Part shown: piece after piece, positions 37,201 through 48,774 of the stretch
How the letters are laid out: the number at the start of each line of letters is the position of its first letter
How positions within the stretch are numbered: the stretch's first letter is position 1
Assembly (NCBI GenBank): GCA_011800805.1
Contig: MPNW01000308.1
Span: forward strand, 104,457 to 168,456
From: Hirudo medicinalis
Taxonomy: Eukaryota; Annelida; Clitellata; Hirudinida; Hirudinidae
Direction of reading: 5' to 3'
Length of the DNA stretch: 64,000 nucleotides
Program-made: the position numbers and the translations under genes
The notes under the pieces: generated by a model
What the model was told of the DNA's origin: nothing
Databases searched by the model: none
What the model saw: the letters and a program-made list of their open reading frames with translations, nothing else

Positions 37201-39340
37201 CATCGACGCTCTTGTCGCGGCCATCATTATGAACATTATTAACTGTGCCAGCGACGTACTCTCTTGAGACATATTAATTGATGTGCTATTACGCAAAGTA
37301 ATTACAATAAACATCATCATCATCATCACCATCATCACAACAAAAAGAACACTATTATCAGGAGCACACCAAATCCATTATGATCACCCTCTCCATCACC
37401 GCTGCCACTTTAACTCACCCCATTCCGGCAAGGCGTGCATCTGATCCTTAGATATGAAAACTTTCAGTCCAGGACTCTGAGGACTTGCAAAGAGAAACCA
37501 AAAGGTCACGCAGTATGGAAGGTCGGAGTTCAAGGGTATCTCGGGTCCGAGGAGCAAGGACTTCATGTTTTTCGAGGAGAGCAGGAACGACCCGCCTGTT
37601 CGTAATTTTACACGTTGCACGGGCGTAACATTTAGTGTTAATTTCAAGACAAACCCACGCAAGATAAGGGAAAGTTATTTATGCTTAAAAGCATTTGAGA
37701 CAGTTGGTTACCAGGGACATGCTCAAGTAATAAAAAGTAATAATTTTACAAATAATAACCATCATCATAATTGTATATTTATTATTTACGTGAGAGTGAT
37801 TGACAGATTGATTATCGTATCGCATACTATGCGATCTAATTTAAGCCCATAAATCCCTAAACAACACGACAAAAGAGCGACCTGCTCCAACAGTGTGATC
37901 GTCGATGAAAGTCGAGCCGAGGAAGAGACTTTCCGTCTTCTTCCACCCTTCCGTGCTCACAGAACAACTGCTTCCGACGTCGTCGTCTTCTTTGCTGGAT
38001 TCATCGACGATCGTTAAATAACGTTGCGAGTTAAGAATGATGTAATTTACTCGATTACTAGTCAAATGATGACAATAACATTACGATAGTTGTTGACCGT
38101 AATAATATTCGCTCCTGCCGTAATATTGATGAATATTATTGATAGCATTGTCTAATATGTCAGTAAAATTATGCAATCACCTCTTCCAAGAGAAACTGCA
38201 TTTCATGAGAGTTTTTCCTGAAATTGAATTCGAACTTTTTGTTGAAATGTTTTCGATGATAAAAAAAAATCACATTTATTTACTGCCGACTACCAACGAC
38301 GTCACGAAGAAGCCTATTCATGCCTCATTTTTGATAACAATGAGATCATTATCTCTATAACAAGTGTCCTAAAATTATTCTTATGTTTTAATTATAATTT
38401 ACCCATTTTTTTTTTTATAAAATTTCCAAATCATTGGAAGTCTAAATTACATTGTGGTGAAGTACTGCAACATTTTCATTCGAATGTTTATCTTTTGTTC
38501 GTTTGCATAACTTAAGGACATTTCAAATTAGCTTGGAGGTGCACCTGTCTTTGCAAACACTACTGCTAAAGTACCGCCATAAAATCTGAGGTACGTGCAA
38601 AGGAATTACGAGACAAAGGAACGCACCCGTCTCGGCATTCCTGCTCGGTTCGCTTGCGGGTTCCGCTTCGGACAAATCGAGGATCTTGTAAGTAGCGTAG
38701 AAACCTCTCCCGTTGGAGCTGTTGTCGGACGAAAACTTCAGGACGAATTTGTTCTTTGAATTCCCTGGCGTAAATCACGCGAGAATGATGCTCAAATTGT
38801 GCTGATTTATAAACAAAGAATTCCAGCACAAACAATTTGAAACTTAATGAACATCTTGTGTCGAGCAAAATCCAAATATTTTATCACGAAATTTGTTACT
38901 AAATGCTAATAATCAGAAACACCTCCAATCCCAATCTTAAAATCCCAATTTAAATAAAAGTTTAACCCCAAGTCAATTTGGAATCAACTGTTATGTTAAA
39001 GAGCATTACTAACAGCAAGAATATCCAGAAGTCAAAGTGGACTGAGGATAGTCTGGGTCTGATGCTCCATAATGCCAGACTCCATTGGCACAATACTTGA
39101 TCGGAGGTGAAGATTGGAACTCAAGGAAGTCGAACAAGCAGAATGGAACATTAGGTTCAATGTCAAACTCATAAAACATGAAACATATTTTTGCCCCTTG
39201 GCCTGGGAGGCGAGGTTTCATGTGAAATGTATAACGACATGCTAAATTGTGGAGGTACTCAAATGGATAATTGTTGCTGGATATGAAGCCTTGGTTTTCC
39301 AATATTTCAGAATAAAAATGATCGCATTCGTGATTTGCAA
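34203..39340 (-). CDS. CUB-MAM-MAM-LDLa type I membrane receptor, lacking its 5' exon
   Basis: Ten exons (minus): 39340-39014, 38764-38627, 37989-37882, 37595-37419, 37145-36969, 36860-36714, 36416-36085, 35893-35815, 35583-35374, 35173-34203 (stop). About 888 aa are visible and nearly all introns are phase 1, typical of shuffled extracellular modules. Domain order: one CUB (ECDHFYSEILENQGFISSNN ... GRGFYATYKI); MAM1 over exons 3-5 (TEGWKKTESLFLG ... IDDLAISVGQC); MAM2 over exons 6-8 (ISCNFESSSCNWLS ... FVDGFSVDPERC); one LDLa with six Cys and the calcium motif DGKEDCTDGSDEDE; a TM helix (AAVLGLLLVASLALLFICL) followed by TKR; then a ~290-aa cytoplasmic tail with several tyrosines (IYQTL, VYEDIDE, AYIEPV). 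The last residues, AILV, fit a class II PDZ ligand. The combination recalls neuropilin-like receptors but lacks their coagulation-factor domains, and I cannot name an orthologue. The signal-peptide exon was not found. The exon 3 acceptor is uncertain: 37989, or 37994 if exon 2 ends 4 nt later. Confidence 0.88.
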
Positions 39341-40759
39341 CTGCAGTAAAAAAAAAAGGCAAAATTAAATATTTATCTTTAAAAGTGCAAATTGAATATT
39401 TAATATCAACTCCATTGAGCGAAAAAGTTGTACAAGGTTATAAATTCTGAAACAAAAAAGCTAAAATAACCAACACGTGAGGGCTATCGACAACGAAAAT
39501 ATCCTTGAAAAGAGGATCGATAGTTTCATGTTTCCTTGGAAAATCTATCGTTATTAAACAAACGAAGTCATTACGAAAGCAAATACTCATCAAAAGGTCC
39601 AAGTTCAAGTCTTTCGTATGTTTAGTTTGTGCTTTTATAGGCTCTATTTCGATGCCTCGTCGCCTATTGTCTTAGTACTGGAGCGACTCATCGGTCTTTC
39701 GACAGGTAAACTAACAAAAGGTAAACTGCGGAATGTTTTATCCTGGTATTTAATTAATGCTAAATCAATAAAAAGTACATTTCACGTTTTGTTAATTTGT
39801 CCTGCGCAAGTTTGATGCTTGAACAATATTTTTTATTGCTTATATCGATCTGCGAACCAAATCCCGATTAATGCGTTTCATGGTTGACGCGTTCTGCAAA
39901 CGAAATTATATTCAGAAAGCAATTATTTAAAATGTCTTCATCTTAAGCAACAAGTCCTCAAAATCGAAATTATGCAAAGCCTCATTAGAGCGAATCTGGT
40001 AACAACCGAAGCGTGCCTCAAAGTAAACAAATTTATGAACAAGTCATGTGTCGTGTATGTTACTAATACGACATGTACTCCTAAAGCCAAACGATTTTGC
40101 TAAAAAGTCCAAACTGTTCACTTCCAAGTTGCCTTGACGTGGCCATGGACACCTGACATGTTAAGTGACATCTGAGGAGCTAACAAATGCAACTTTAACA
40201 CGCCGAAGTTTTAATGTTATCAATGACATTATCATCCCATCCAATGACATTTTTGAGGCAGGTTAGGTCGGCTTATACAATATTTAGCTTATAATATTAT
40301 TTAAAAACACTCATCATCTTAAATTAATTCAAATTAAGTGTTGACTCAACCACGAGACAAGGCCTCACAGTGGAATAACAATAAAAAATAAAATAATGAT
40401 AATAATAATAATAATAATGATGATGTTGATAACGATGACTATGACTATGATAATAATAACAATAATAATCAAATATTGAAAAATATAAACAAGCACTTTG
40501 ATCCAGAAGTTCGTGATAGCCTTTTATTGATTTGATTGATTAATGTCCGTTGCATAACTAAGATGCTTTGGACTTGTTAGTCAGCTCGTTAGTCAGACCA
40601 ATTACATTTATCACCATTTATAGCAAAGTATAATCTTTCCCACGTGACCTACAAAAATCGAATAATTCTCAGACCTCTTAAATTGATTAAACAATCAAAG
40701 TTTAACAAATCTGTCCAATTGGAAATTATTGGAAAGAGTTGTAAATTTAAAGGAGAGTT
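39341..40759. other. Stretch between the receptor and the unassigned gene
   Basis: It should contain the missing first exon(s) of the CUB/MAM receptor, but I could not find a signal peptide with a phase-1 donor. It holds an AAT/GAT array (40395-40470) and a dispersed repeat copy. Confidence 0.5.
40528..40571 (-). repeat. Dispersed repeat, TTAGTTATGCAACGG family, copy 3 (inverted)
   Basis: The minus strand reads CTTAGTTATGCAACGGACAT then TAATCAATCAAAT after a CCAAAGCAT lead-in, the same core as at 3069 and 10232. Confidence 0.7.
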
Positions 40760-40892
40760 TCAAGAGGCACCCACGTTATCAATATTGTCTCCTCTTAGCA
40801 TCCTTAGTAAGTCTTCCATCAAATATTCGTGACGTTCAGCCAGTACCATAAATGGGCTGCCGTAAATAAATCAACAAATATTAAAGCATTTG

Positions 40893-40926
<34 letters not shown>

Positions 40927-43900
40927 CGACAGCAATAACAACATCAAAAACGATGATGATGGTGGTGATAGTAATGGATCAATAGTAACAACAAAATAAT
41001 AGTTACTTATTTATATTAAGGTGTCTCACCATTTACTCAACAAGGTATTAAACCACCACGGCAAAACGCCAGAAGAACTACCGAAGAGTCTATCGTTGAG
41101 GAATGTATTCACATTGGAACCGCAGCCCCTCAACATTTCACCAACTACTCCTTCAATGTCTCCCCTCATCTTAAAATAAATTTAAAAATAAATTCATACT
41201 TATTAAGTTTATACTTATTAATAATTTAGAATTTAGTTTGAAATCCTCTCCGAAAACTAACTTTAACGAGCTTTTTACAATTCTTAAAGATGTCGTGAAT
41301 TTTGGACAAAAGGTAGAGGCGTTTGAGGAAGACGTCAAAAATGAGGAACTTTTCAATTGTGAAATCGTATTCAGCATCCATCACTTCTTCATTGTTCCTC
41401 TCAGGTATGTAGGGTTCCAAGTCATTATAGTGTCGGTTGTCTATGAGTCTCATAATATCTTCTGGACAATTCTTATCCTTTAATTTGATTTAATTGGTTC
41501 AATATCATTTAATAATAATAATAATTTAATACACATTATGTAATAAGTTACCTTATTAATAACTTATATAAATGATTAGTATTCAGCGTTCAATAGTTAG
41601 ACAATGAAAAGTTTAACTCACCACACCGACATCATCCAAAACCAAACCAATTGAACATATTACGTCACCCATCTTCTTCAAAAGATGCACGTCATATTCT
41701 GTTTCTTCATCTTCATGAGTCTGAATAAAGTAAGAGATTCAATGTAAATGTAGTTCATTCATATGGCGCCATATGCATAGCGTCAGAGGCGCTTCTTGTT
41801 GACCATTTATATAGCGCTCCTTCCCATGGGCGCTTCCGGCAGTGCAGGATAGGTTTCGAACGCGACACATTACGACAGTTGCCATTACCGCCGTGTGCAG
41901 GAACGTAACCCATTCAGCCAAAACCTGCACGCAGAGACCGCAAAAGACAAATTTATAATTTATCGACATTTACCCCTGCAAATCCCAGGATGAAATGTTT
42001 CGCACGTTGCAGGTTCTCTTCCTCGTTCTGGGCGGAGTTGAAATAAAGGAACAGAAAATCAACATCTGCATGTTGACGCAACAAATCTATGTAGGATCTG
42101 TCGAAAACTTCAAGCTGAAACAAATCAAACAGGTGTTAAATCGCGCCATATGTGGATGCGTTCCTTTATGTAAAAGTAACGAACAGTTCCAAATTTTGAA
42201 TATGGAGTCTGAATATTGACAATCCCTGAAGCTACGTGTCGATTCTTTGGAATCGAATTGGAAGACCAATTTTGCACAATTAAGAAATCGTAAACTAATG
42301 CTCTTAAACATGAAATTATAAGACAAATCTGTTCAAATTCTTTTATGTCTAAATTACCTTTTCAAGCTCTAAGTATGTCTCATATACATATTTGAAATAC
42401 CTTTCAACCGGTTTGATATTAAGTTGCTCATTTATGATTCTACCTATTAACATTTAAAAACGAAATGCAGACTTAAGAAATATTTCAATAGATATATTTA
42501 TCATCTAAAGTTAAAATTAATATTTGTCATTACACTGGTGAGATAGCCAAGATGTCACTCGTCTTGTTTGTGGGTGTTTAGCCTCTGGAATGTTTTTTAC
42601 TTTTGATATTGATAAAAACATATTTAAGCCTGTAAAAATGTAACAAATGCCAAACTTTAGAGATTCCAATTATATTTCGTTTTGATGACTTAATAAATTA
42701 GTAAACGTCAATTTCAACAATTAAAACATACATCCACAATAATTTCCAAAAACTTTATCTACGGTCTTCTTATGTTTGTCATTAGTCACTTTTAGAAATT
42801 TGATTCCCCGACACAAATTTATTAAATTTGAATTTAGTAAATCTACTAAATCAGAGGCGAATCTGTCAATAAAATAAAAGTTTGTCAACATAATTTCGTT
42901 TGAAACTACAATTTTACAAGTTAAATGCAATTTACCTAAAAACGCAACTTTCATACTCAGTTTCTAAAGCTTCATCAGACGAATGCTCTAACAACTGAAT
43001 GTATGCCGTATCCAGTAAGCGACAATTTTCCTCGAAGACCTGAAAATACAAAATAATCATCTGTCCATTTTCGTAGTTAAATTAAAGTATTTCTATTCTT
43101 ATTCTAAATTTTAGATTTGGGGTCGTCAGTAAAAGTCTTTGAGCTGGTTTTGTCTCCCGTGATTTAAATTACAGCTCGAGTTTATATGACGAAAATAATC
43201 GGCGATCCATTGTGACACCAAGCCCCTTAATATTGGAAGACATACCATGCAACTGTAGATGCTTTGAAACGATCGAATACAATTTTCCGCCAGAAACTTA
43301 TTTGATTCTTCTGAGCAGTTGCCTGTTAATAAACACATGAATTGCTCTCATAAAGATGTAATAACATTTCGTATTCCACTCCAATATATTATTTTAATAT
43401 TAGTTATTTTTTATCTCATTACTAACTCGAGCTATTAGTAAGCGGTACATCCTGACCGGGATACAATACGTCGTCGATATCAAAGAGGCTTGGGTCTAAC
43501 TTGCAGGAGGGCAAGAGGGAACTGAAATATCGGTTAATGACATGAATAATATCATAGATTACATTATGTTAAGGACAATCCATTTTGAAGAGCTTTGTAA
43601 TGCAGTGCAAAATACTGTTATACAATTTGTTCCCTTTTCAAAAACTCACAAAATGCGTCAAGTATTTATTCAATTAATAATTTGTTATCGTTATTTCAAT
43701 TTTGAAGAGAATATAAGCTTTCGATCATCTACAAAATAAATTGTCACTCCAGCGCGATCGCCTCGAATTGAGTGGTTCGAATTGTTTATGTCGTCTGCTA
43801 CAACAGGGATGTGCAGTCACTAAGCTTATGGTAAATTTTAAAGTTAGGTCAAGCATCAACATTCATTAGAAATCAGAAAATTGAATCGTGAAAAATGTTT

Positions 43901-45443
43901 AAATAAAATATCAGTAGAGTTACAGTTATATTTCAATTTTAAAAGATAAGAAAACAACATATTAATGTGAAAACACAAAAGAGCGAGGTACTGACATCAA
44001 AAGTTCTGATGTTTTCTTAAACTCTTCCAATATTTCATCTGGCAGCTGTTGTAATTTTAAATAAAAATAAGTTAATGTGTGAAATGAAACAATTTGAATA
44101 ACTCATAAAAATATGAAAACAAAACTTATTTCAAACCTTTGATTCTGTCGGAAGAGATTTGCTCAATTCATTCAATGAGTCTATCACATGTTTAGTCGCT
44201 TCTGTTGAATTTCAAATTATTAAATCAATTTAACTTAATATTCATTAAAATATATTTTTTTGAAAAATTGAGGCTCGTAACTCTCTCAGCTAATCAGTTG
44301 AAATGGGTTGAGTTCCCTCAATCAGCAACTGTATCGCGTTCAAAACCTAGTTTGCGTTGTTAAATTCATCGAATGTATAAATCGATAAATTTGTTTAAAA
44401 ATCGCAAACATTTACTTGATCACAACGACAAATTAATTTAATAATGCGCCCTACTTAATTCACTTTACAAATTGTGTCAACAGTGTTTCCGCTCAAACAT
44501 TCCTTAATAAAAAAAGCTTAAACTGGATCTACGTTGTCAAGGCAGTCGACTCAGATTTGAGTCCTTAGTTACTGGAGCAGTTTCGAAGTTTCGCCACATT
44601 TAAAGTTACAAACGCGAAGCTAAATTGAATGTGCTGGCTTTATTCATATCTTAATTAAGCTAAACATGATTGAATTTACCCAAATTGACGTTGCAATGAT
44701 CTTGATAATCAGTCATTTCCTGAATGTTAAGATTGCTTGTTGTTTAATGCTTGTTGGTTTAATTGAAATATGTTAGTCTGCGATTAGCTTAATTACAAAC
44801 CAAAGACTTTAGTTTTGCAGCGTGAACATAAATAAAATTTTAAATTTAAATATTTATTATTTTTACACAAATAAATTTAAAGTAATCATATTCTGAAATA
44901 AGAGTTTTATGTTGAACAAATTCTAATAAGCTCTCCCTGAGTCAGACTGACTTTATTGGCAATGGTACAGTACCGACGGTATTTGAACCAGAATCATGCA
45001 GGTTTTCCAACTGTTGAGAAAAGCCCGCGCAATCTGGTCAATCGTCTGTCATTTGTACTTCGAAAATTTCGCTCTCTCGTTCGAATATATTGACCGTTAT
45101 ATGAAAAAAATTTAATGTAACAGAGACATAAAGGACATGAAATGAATATACCTCGAGCGAGTGGTCGTGAGGCTGTTTTCGAGAATTGTCGGTGAATTTT
45201 CGAAATTTGCGTCAGTTTTGCTTTTTTTTGTGTGACTATTTCGTGTCCCTTGCATTCAGGAAAACCTGGGAGTGGAGAGGCTAACATTTCGACATTAATG
45301 TTTCCTCTGGTTGGAAGTGACATGTTCAGAAAAGCAGAAGGTAAAGTAATGGTTTGAGGTGCATTTGACGTCTGCTGATTGATATGGCTGAAAATTCGGA
45401 GAATATATGGAGGGCACACAAGTGCCACCGAAGGAGGAAATGA
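40760..45443 (-). CDS. Unassigned 13-exon protein gene (~530 aa visible)
   Basis: Exons (minus):45443-45152, 44201-44137, 44045-43996, 43521-43427, 43322-43246, 43039-42936, 42862-42732, 42443-42358, 42114-41974, 41720-41622, 41477-41262, 41169-41030, 40856-40760 (stop TGA). Together 1,593 nt; all twelve junctions keep phase despite mixed phases (0, 1 and 2), which strongly supports a real gene. The first exon is Pro/Ser-rich; the rest is charged, leucine-rich and probably helical, for example SLNELSKSLPTESKLPDEIL, LLDTAYIQLLEHSSDEALET, FLFLYFNSAQNEEENLQRAK, LLKKMGDVICSIGLVLDDVG and VLAERHEYLMEDLLRML. There is no signal peptide, TM helix or catalytic motif I recognise, and I do not assign a function. 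It looks like a fast-evolving scaffold-like protein. A possible start exon, 45918-45891, does not join exon 1 in phase, so an exon may be missing. Introns are short, and one holds a SINE. Confidence 0.8.
41803..41930 (-). mobile_element. tRNA-derived SINE
   Basis: On the minus strand a pol III A box (TGGCTGAATGG, 41920-41910) is followed 57 nt later by a B box (GCGTTCGAAACC, 41863-41852). After it comes the tail GGAAGCGCCCATGGGAAGGA then GCGCTATATAAATGG. A second, related hairpin (AAGCGCCTCTGACGCTATGC) follows at 41778-41798. The tail recurs at 9076-9110. tRNA-like head plus shared tail is the layout of a tRNA-derived SINE. It lies in an intron of the unassigned gene. Confidence 0.75.
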
Positions 45444-45890
45444 CTGCGAATTAACAAACGATTAATGTTTTTATGACAACGATGTCACTCGGTGTTGCGT
45501 TTTTGCTTTATGATCAAGGACCCTTATGGGAACACTAAACCTTCCGAGGAGATTTATTACTCGAACATTGAAGTGTAATGGAATGAAAACTTAAGGAAAT
45601 ATTTTCAAAAGAAAACATTCAAGGAACGAAAAAATACAGCAAAAATCAAGTCGAGGTCGTTACGCAAGTAGTAAGGCATTTCATTCTTGCGCGCCTCAAA
45701 TATCAGCATTCCCAATCATTGACAATCAACGAAACCAGCTCGCGAACGAAGTGAAAAAAACTCAAAATGCTACTCGCGAGCGAGTGAGGTGAAAATTCCG
45801 AATACACGAAAGCGACAAACACAGCAAACTGTAGGATCGCACATCCATCATAATCACGTGCTGATCCTAGCCCTATCAGCGATGACTTAC

Positions 45891-45918
45891 CAGGCGCGCA
45901 TCCTTTGTTTGTGGACAT
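45891..45918 (-). CDS. Possible start exon (MSTNKGCAPG) with strong donor
   Basis: ATG at 45918 is followed by nine codons and the perfect donor CCTG|GTAAGT. A TTAAATA element lies ~25 nt upstream on the same strand. It could start the unassigned gene, but it ends in phase 1 whereas the next exon known (45443) starts in phase 0. Confidence 0.3.
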
Positions 45919-45954
45919 CCTCCTTTGTCCTGACTGGCTATTTAAGAAGCTAAG

Positions 45955-46082
45955 NNNNNNNNNNNNNNNNNNNNNNNNNNNNNNNNNNNNNNNNNNNNNN
46001 NNNNNNNNNNNNNNNNNNNNNNNNNNNNNNNNNNNNNNNNNNNNNNNNNNNNNNNNNNNNNNNNNNNNNNNNNNNNNNNNNN
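45955..46082. other. Assembly gap (128 N)
   Basis: A continuous run of N between the unassigned gene and the zinc-finger gene. Confidence 0.99.
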
Positions 46083-46290
46083 CTCCAACTCTTCCGGCTA
46101 CGTCGCTACGCTGCTATTCCAGCAGTTATGTTGTCAGTCGAAGCATTGTTGCCGTTGTTGTAAATAAACTTTGTAGCGTCTTCGTCGTCAATGCCGCTGT
46201 CGCTACAAAACCTACTATAGACAAATATAGACAACGACGTCGAAAGACGTTTATGAAAGAAGACCACTGTTGGTCTTCCATCTTCTTCCT

Positions 46291-47008
46291 CTAGTGCCCT
46301 TCGTCAATATGTTCTGCCAGTTTGTATCGTGTGTAGAACCGTGGGCCAGATTTGCATAGTCGGCACTTGAATCTGCCATGCCTGGGTGGTTCTACAGGAA
46401 AATAGTTAAATAAAGTAACAGTTTAATCTATCTTTTAGACACATGATATTTATTAAAAACGTGACACATTCACTCCACTAAAAAATGTATTAGATTATGT
46501 ATTATTAATAACAATGTATATATCAGCATAACTTGATTATCATTGGCAAATTTAGCTGCTCAGACTCACGCTTGCAATATTTCTCATAATGATCGTCGAG
46601 GTCATCGGGTTTTGGGAACGTCTTCTTGCAATGGCTGCATTTCTTGTCCCCCTCCTTCTCGGCTTGCAGGATTTTCTGGTGAATTAAAAATGGAACCTCC
46701 GCCTCAATCAATTGCTGATGTACAAAGGTCAACGAGTCAACATTTTATTAGAAATTTCACCGTTATTTTGACAAATAGACAGGGCTTAAGCCTGGAAGAT
46801 CAAAGAACAAAAACATAAATGGGAATCTCAAAGTTAGATAAAGCTCTCACTCCATAGATTTAACGCAACTTACGGGATTAATTCCCATCTTGCCTTCATG
46901 TGCTATTCTGAATTCACTGGTTTTTTCTCTCCGTCGTTGGAGGCTTGTTTCAACCTTAGGAAAGAACAGTCGGCAGAGCCTACAGAATGTTTGGCACTTT
47001 CGTTCTGG
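46291..47008 (-). CDS. Zinc-finger protein, 3' exons
   Basis: Last exon 46391-46291 (stop TAG) encodes PPRHGRFKCRLCKSGPRFY, then KLAEHIDEGH: a C2H2 finger (C-x2-C, H-x5-H) at the very C terminus. Exon 46675-46570 encodes KCSHCKKTFPKPDDLDDHYE then KYCK, a C2HC-type finger, and joins in phase (C|AA). Upstream exon 47008-46874 (donor CCC|GTAAGT) gives RKCQTFCRLCRLFFPK, then VETSLQRRREKTSEFRIAHE, a third CxxC unit; its 5' end is uncertain because the best acceptor (47039) leads into another frame. A further possible exon is near 47257-47192. The spacing suggests a nucleic-acid-binding protein, but I cannot name it. Confidence 0.65.
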
Positions 47009-47599
47009 CTACCCTGAGCGGCTGACAAGGTCGGGACTGAAATACATTAATGCGAATAATTTTTCGAAAGAAATTACTTGCGTTTGTCATGGAATTACAG
47101 ACATAATCAATAAACATAAATATTCCACAAAGTAAGAGGAAATAACTGTAAGAAATAGAAAATGAATGAAATGAATGTTTATCACGAAAGCTTACAGGGT
47201 CCCAGGAAAGAATTTGAAGGGTTGCTGCGGACGAATTTCTGACTCTTCTCCACCGGACAAACTGAAATATTAAAATTTGCAAGACTAAAAATAAGCAGCT
47301 GAATGAACACAAATAAGTTTGTGTGGTTAATAGCGGAAGAAAATGAATGAAAATAAATTAAGAAATTAATACTTTTTTTTACCTTCTCTTGTAGCAACCC
47401 TTGACGTCAAATTAAAGAAACAGAATTAAGTATAAAATGACCAGACGAAAGCGTAAAACAGTTTTCTGAAAGTTCTCAATTTTAGTCCTAATTTGGCAAA
47501 GCAGACCCAGCAAGAAATTCGAAGAATGAATCCAAGGATTGTAGAAGGGAAGGTAGAACACTCCTTGGCTTCACAACAACAGCCACAGCGAATTAAAAA

Positions 47600-47618
47600 T
47601 AACAACAATAACAACAAT

Positions 47619-47657
<39 letters not shown>

Positions 47658-47690
47658 AATAATAATAATAATAATATTAATATTAATGAC
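47600..47690 (+). repeat. ACA/AAT triplet microsatellite
   Basis: AACAACAACAATAACAAC-type array grading into AATAATAAT. Confidence 0.9.
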
Positions 47691-47936
47691 AAACAGCTTG
47701 TTTTCCCAGTCGACTGAGCTTCATTGGTGGATTATTATGTGACTATGGTTGTTCTTGTTGCCCCTTCAAAGTTTGAATTCCTAACTCGCGTTGGGGAGTC
47801 CACCAGTAAGTGTACAAGCGGTGTGCAGGAAGGATTGCCCAGAATATTGTCAAGAGCCTGTTGATTTCATTATTGAAGAGTTCACCAAAATCCAGAGACC
47901 ATCGCCAAGGACATTCGATTATATAATGTGTTATAT

Positions 47937-48165
47937 GAATTAATGAATTAAGACTGCATTGTGAATTAATGAATTGCAACTACACTAATGACTGTGAATT
48001 AATGAATTGCAACTACACTAATGACTGTGAATTAATGAATTAAGACTGCATTGTGAATTAATGAATTAAGACTGCATTGTGAATTAATGAATTAAGACTG
48101 CATTGTGAATTAATGAATTACAACTACATTAATGACTGTGAATTAATGACTTAAGACTGCACGAA
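47937..48165 (+). repeat. Two-unit minisatellite
   Basis: All units start GAATTAATGAATT. A short unit (~26 bp) continues AAGACTGCATTGT; a long unit (~33 bp) continues GCAACTACACTAATGACTGT. The order is short, long, long, short, short, short, long-variant, short-variant. Confidence 0.85.
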
Positions 48166-48183
48166 GAGCGTGTTTTCCAACAG

Positions 48184-48275
48184 CATCAGTGAGCATTACA
48201 ATTGATTGACCAATTAGAAACAGTATCAGTAAGCATTACAATTGATTGACCAATTAGAAACAGTATCAGTAATCG
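48184..48275 (+). repeat. 40-bp direct repeat
   Basis: Two copies and a partial third of CAGTATCAGTAAGCATTACA followed by ATTGATTGACCAATTAGAAA, immediately after the minisatellite. Each contains a CCAAT-like motif. Confidence 0.85.
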
Positions 48276-48774
48276 TAAATGAATAAATTATCAGTTATCA
48301 ATGACATTGTGCAAGCTGACAGACAATCACGTTTCCCGATGCGAACATGTGCGCTTGATTGTGGAACATTCAGAGTTTTGAGCAAAGGCAGGATTGAAAT
48401 TTAAGCATGGACGACATTTGGGGGCGGGGACAACCCGGAGCACAAAGGCAAAATAGGGTCTCACACGGTTGAGCGAGGGGGTTTGCTCACCCTGGAAAAT
48501 GTCGAATTGACGTCCCTGTTTGACTGGAATCTATGCCGTATTAAAATATTTTCGCAAAGACAACCACTTTCTGGCTGTTTGTTTGCCCTGATAATTTTCA
48601 ACCATTATTATTTCTCACAACTTCATCAGCGATATCGTTTTTTATTAATTCATCCCCATTCACTCATTCAATCGACTGCATGCATGCCTTTATCTATGCA
48701 TGCTTTCCATGCATCGAATGCATCGTCAAATCGGTCAATGAAATTCTCGTTATACAAATTAAGAACGGCAGCGT

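Noticed and set aside
44940..45020. B-box-like GGTTCAAATACC with possible SINE head
   Set aside because: The A box is weak and there is no shared tail with the other elements, so it is not called.
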